Origin: Bacteroidales bacterium
GTDB taxonomy: Bacteria > Bacteroidota > Bacteroidia > Bacteroidales > UBA12077
Reading direction: 5' to 3'
NCBI GenBank assembly: GCA_003446015.1
Contig: DMBU01000180.1
Coordinates: 1-5,535, forward strand
DNA: 5,535 nucleotides
Shown here: in pieces, positions 5,452 through 5,535 of the stretch
Numbering within the stretch: the first letter of the stretch is position 1
Layout of the letters: each line of letters starts with the position of its first letter
Position numbers and translations under genes: made by a program
Notes under the pieces: generated by a model
Seen by the model: the letters and a program-made list of their open reading frames with translations, nothing else
Told to the model about the DNA's origin: nothing
Databases searched by the model: none

Positions 5452-5535
5452 ATTTTTTATTGTTATATTCCTGATAAAGCGTGTTTTTAGCCTTGCAGCT
5501 AACTAATTAATCCCCCGAAGTTATTATACTTTTTT
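5452..5535. other. Upstream region of nuclease gene
   Basis: These 84 bases precede the GHKL-nuclease gene. The minus strand has an A/T-rich leader (AACAATAAAAAAT) directly before the ATG and no Shine-Dalgarno. I see no TAnnTTTG match within this stretch, so the promoter either deviates from consensus or lies beyond the window edge. The inverted-repeat copy at 5489-5503 sits here. Confidence 0.4.
5489..5503 (-). repeat. Right copy of 15-bp inverted repeat flanking nuclease gene
   Basis: Read on the minus strand this is GTTAGCTGCAAGGCT, differing from the copy at 3463-3477 only at positions 10 and 11. It lies 37 bases upstream of the nuclease start codon. If the left copy is the edge of a hairpin element, a similar element may continue to the right of the window. 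Confidence 0.5.

Noticed and set aside
4..5520. CCCCCGAAG at 4-12 and again at 5512-5520 as terminal direct repeats
   Set aside because: The left copy is coding sequence (P-E-E codons) of a conserved protein, and 9 bp at the two arbitrary window ends is easily chance.
1..5535. CRISPR array, tRNA, rRNA or transposase
   Set aside because: No regularly spaced direct repeats, no cloverleaf or rRNA-like sequence, and no transposase or integrase motifs were seen.

Overview
The window looks like accessory DNA from a member of the Bacteroidota. Three things suggest this. Two genes have a TAnnTTTG-type -7 promoter element just upstream. Start codons are preceded by A/T-rich leaders without a clear Shine-Dalgarno sequence. 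The protein families present (small HsdR-N-like protein, HTH-DUF4870 protein, short lipoprotein) are common in this phylum. A placement below phylum would be a guess. The first ~800 bases are visibly richer in G+C than most of the rest, which fits a chromosomal edge followed by acquired DNA.

Layout, left to right. Bases 1-380 (+) carry the C-terminal part of a small HsdR-N-like PD-(D/E)XK protein whose start lies outside the window. It converges with a triple zinc-ribbon protein at 391-801 (-). At 832-894 (-) there is a 20-codon stub that I recognise as the start of a different Fic-family gene whose remainder is gone. A hairpin (940-975) follows a small predicted lipoprotein gene (986-1468, -). 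A structured, relatively GC-rich intergenic element with an 18-bp perfect palindrome (about 1571-1680) precedes an intact Fic AMP-transferase-type gene (1689-2471, -). Next is an XRE-type helix-turn-helix protein fused to a DUF4870-like membrane domain (2576-3184, -). A second, larger hairpin-rich element (about 3311-3471) separates it from a 649-residue protein (3502-5451, -), with upstream DNA to 5535.

The 649-residue protein is the main point of interest. It joins an N-terminal GHKL (Hsp90/MutL/MORC-type) ATPase with all nucleotide-binding boxes to a C-terminal PD-(D/E)XK nuclease resembling the Shedu (DUF4263) anti-phage nuclease. It reads as a single-gene ATP-controlled nuclease, probably a defence effector. 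A 15-bp inverted repeat (13 of 15 positions identical) flanks the gene on both sides.

The genes probably do not form one pathway. Every gene from 391 to 5451 is on the minus strand, but they are spaced 82-317 bases apart, at least two have their own promoter-like element, and the long spacers fold into hairpins whose ends resemble imperfect integron attC cores (GTTAGCT, GTTATGC). I read the region as a row of independently acquired single-gene modules (nuclease, regulator, Fic, lipoprotein, decayed Fic), i.e. a small defence or conflict island. No recombinase or integrase is visible in the window, so the cassette idea remains an inference.
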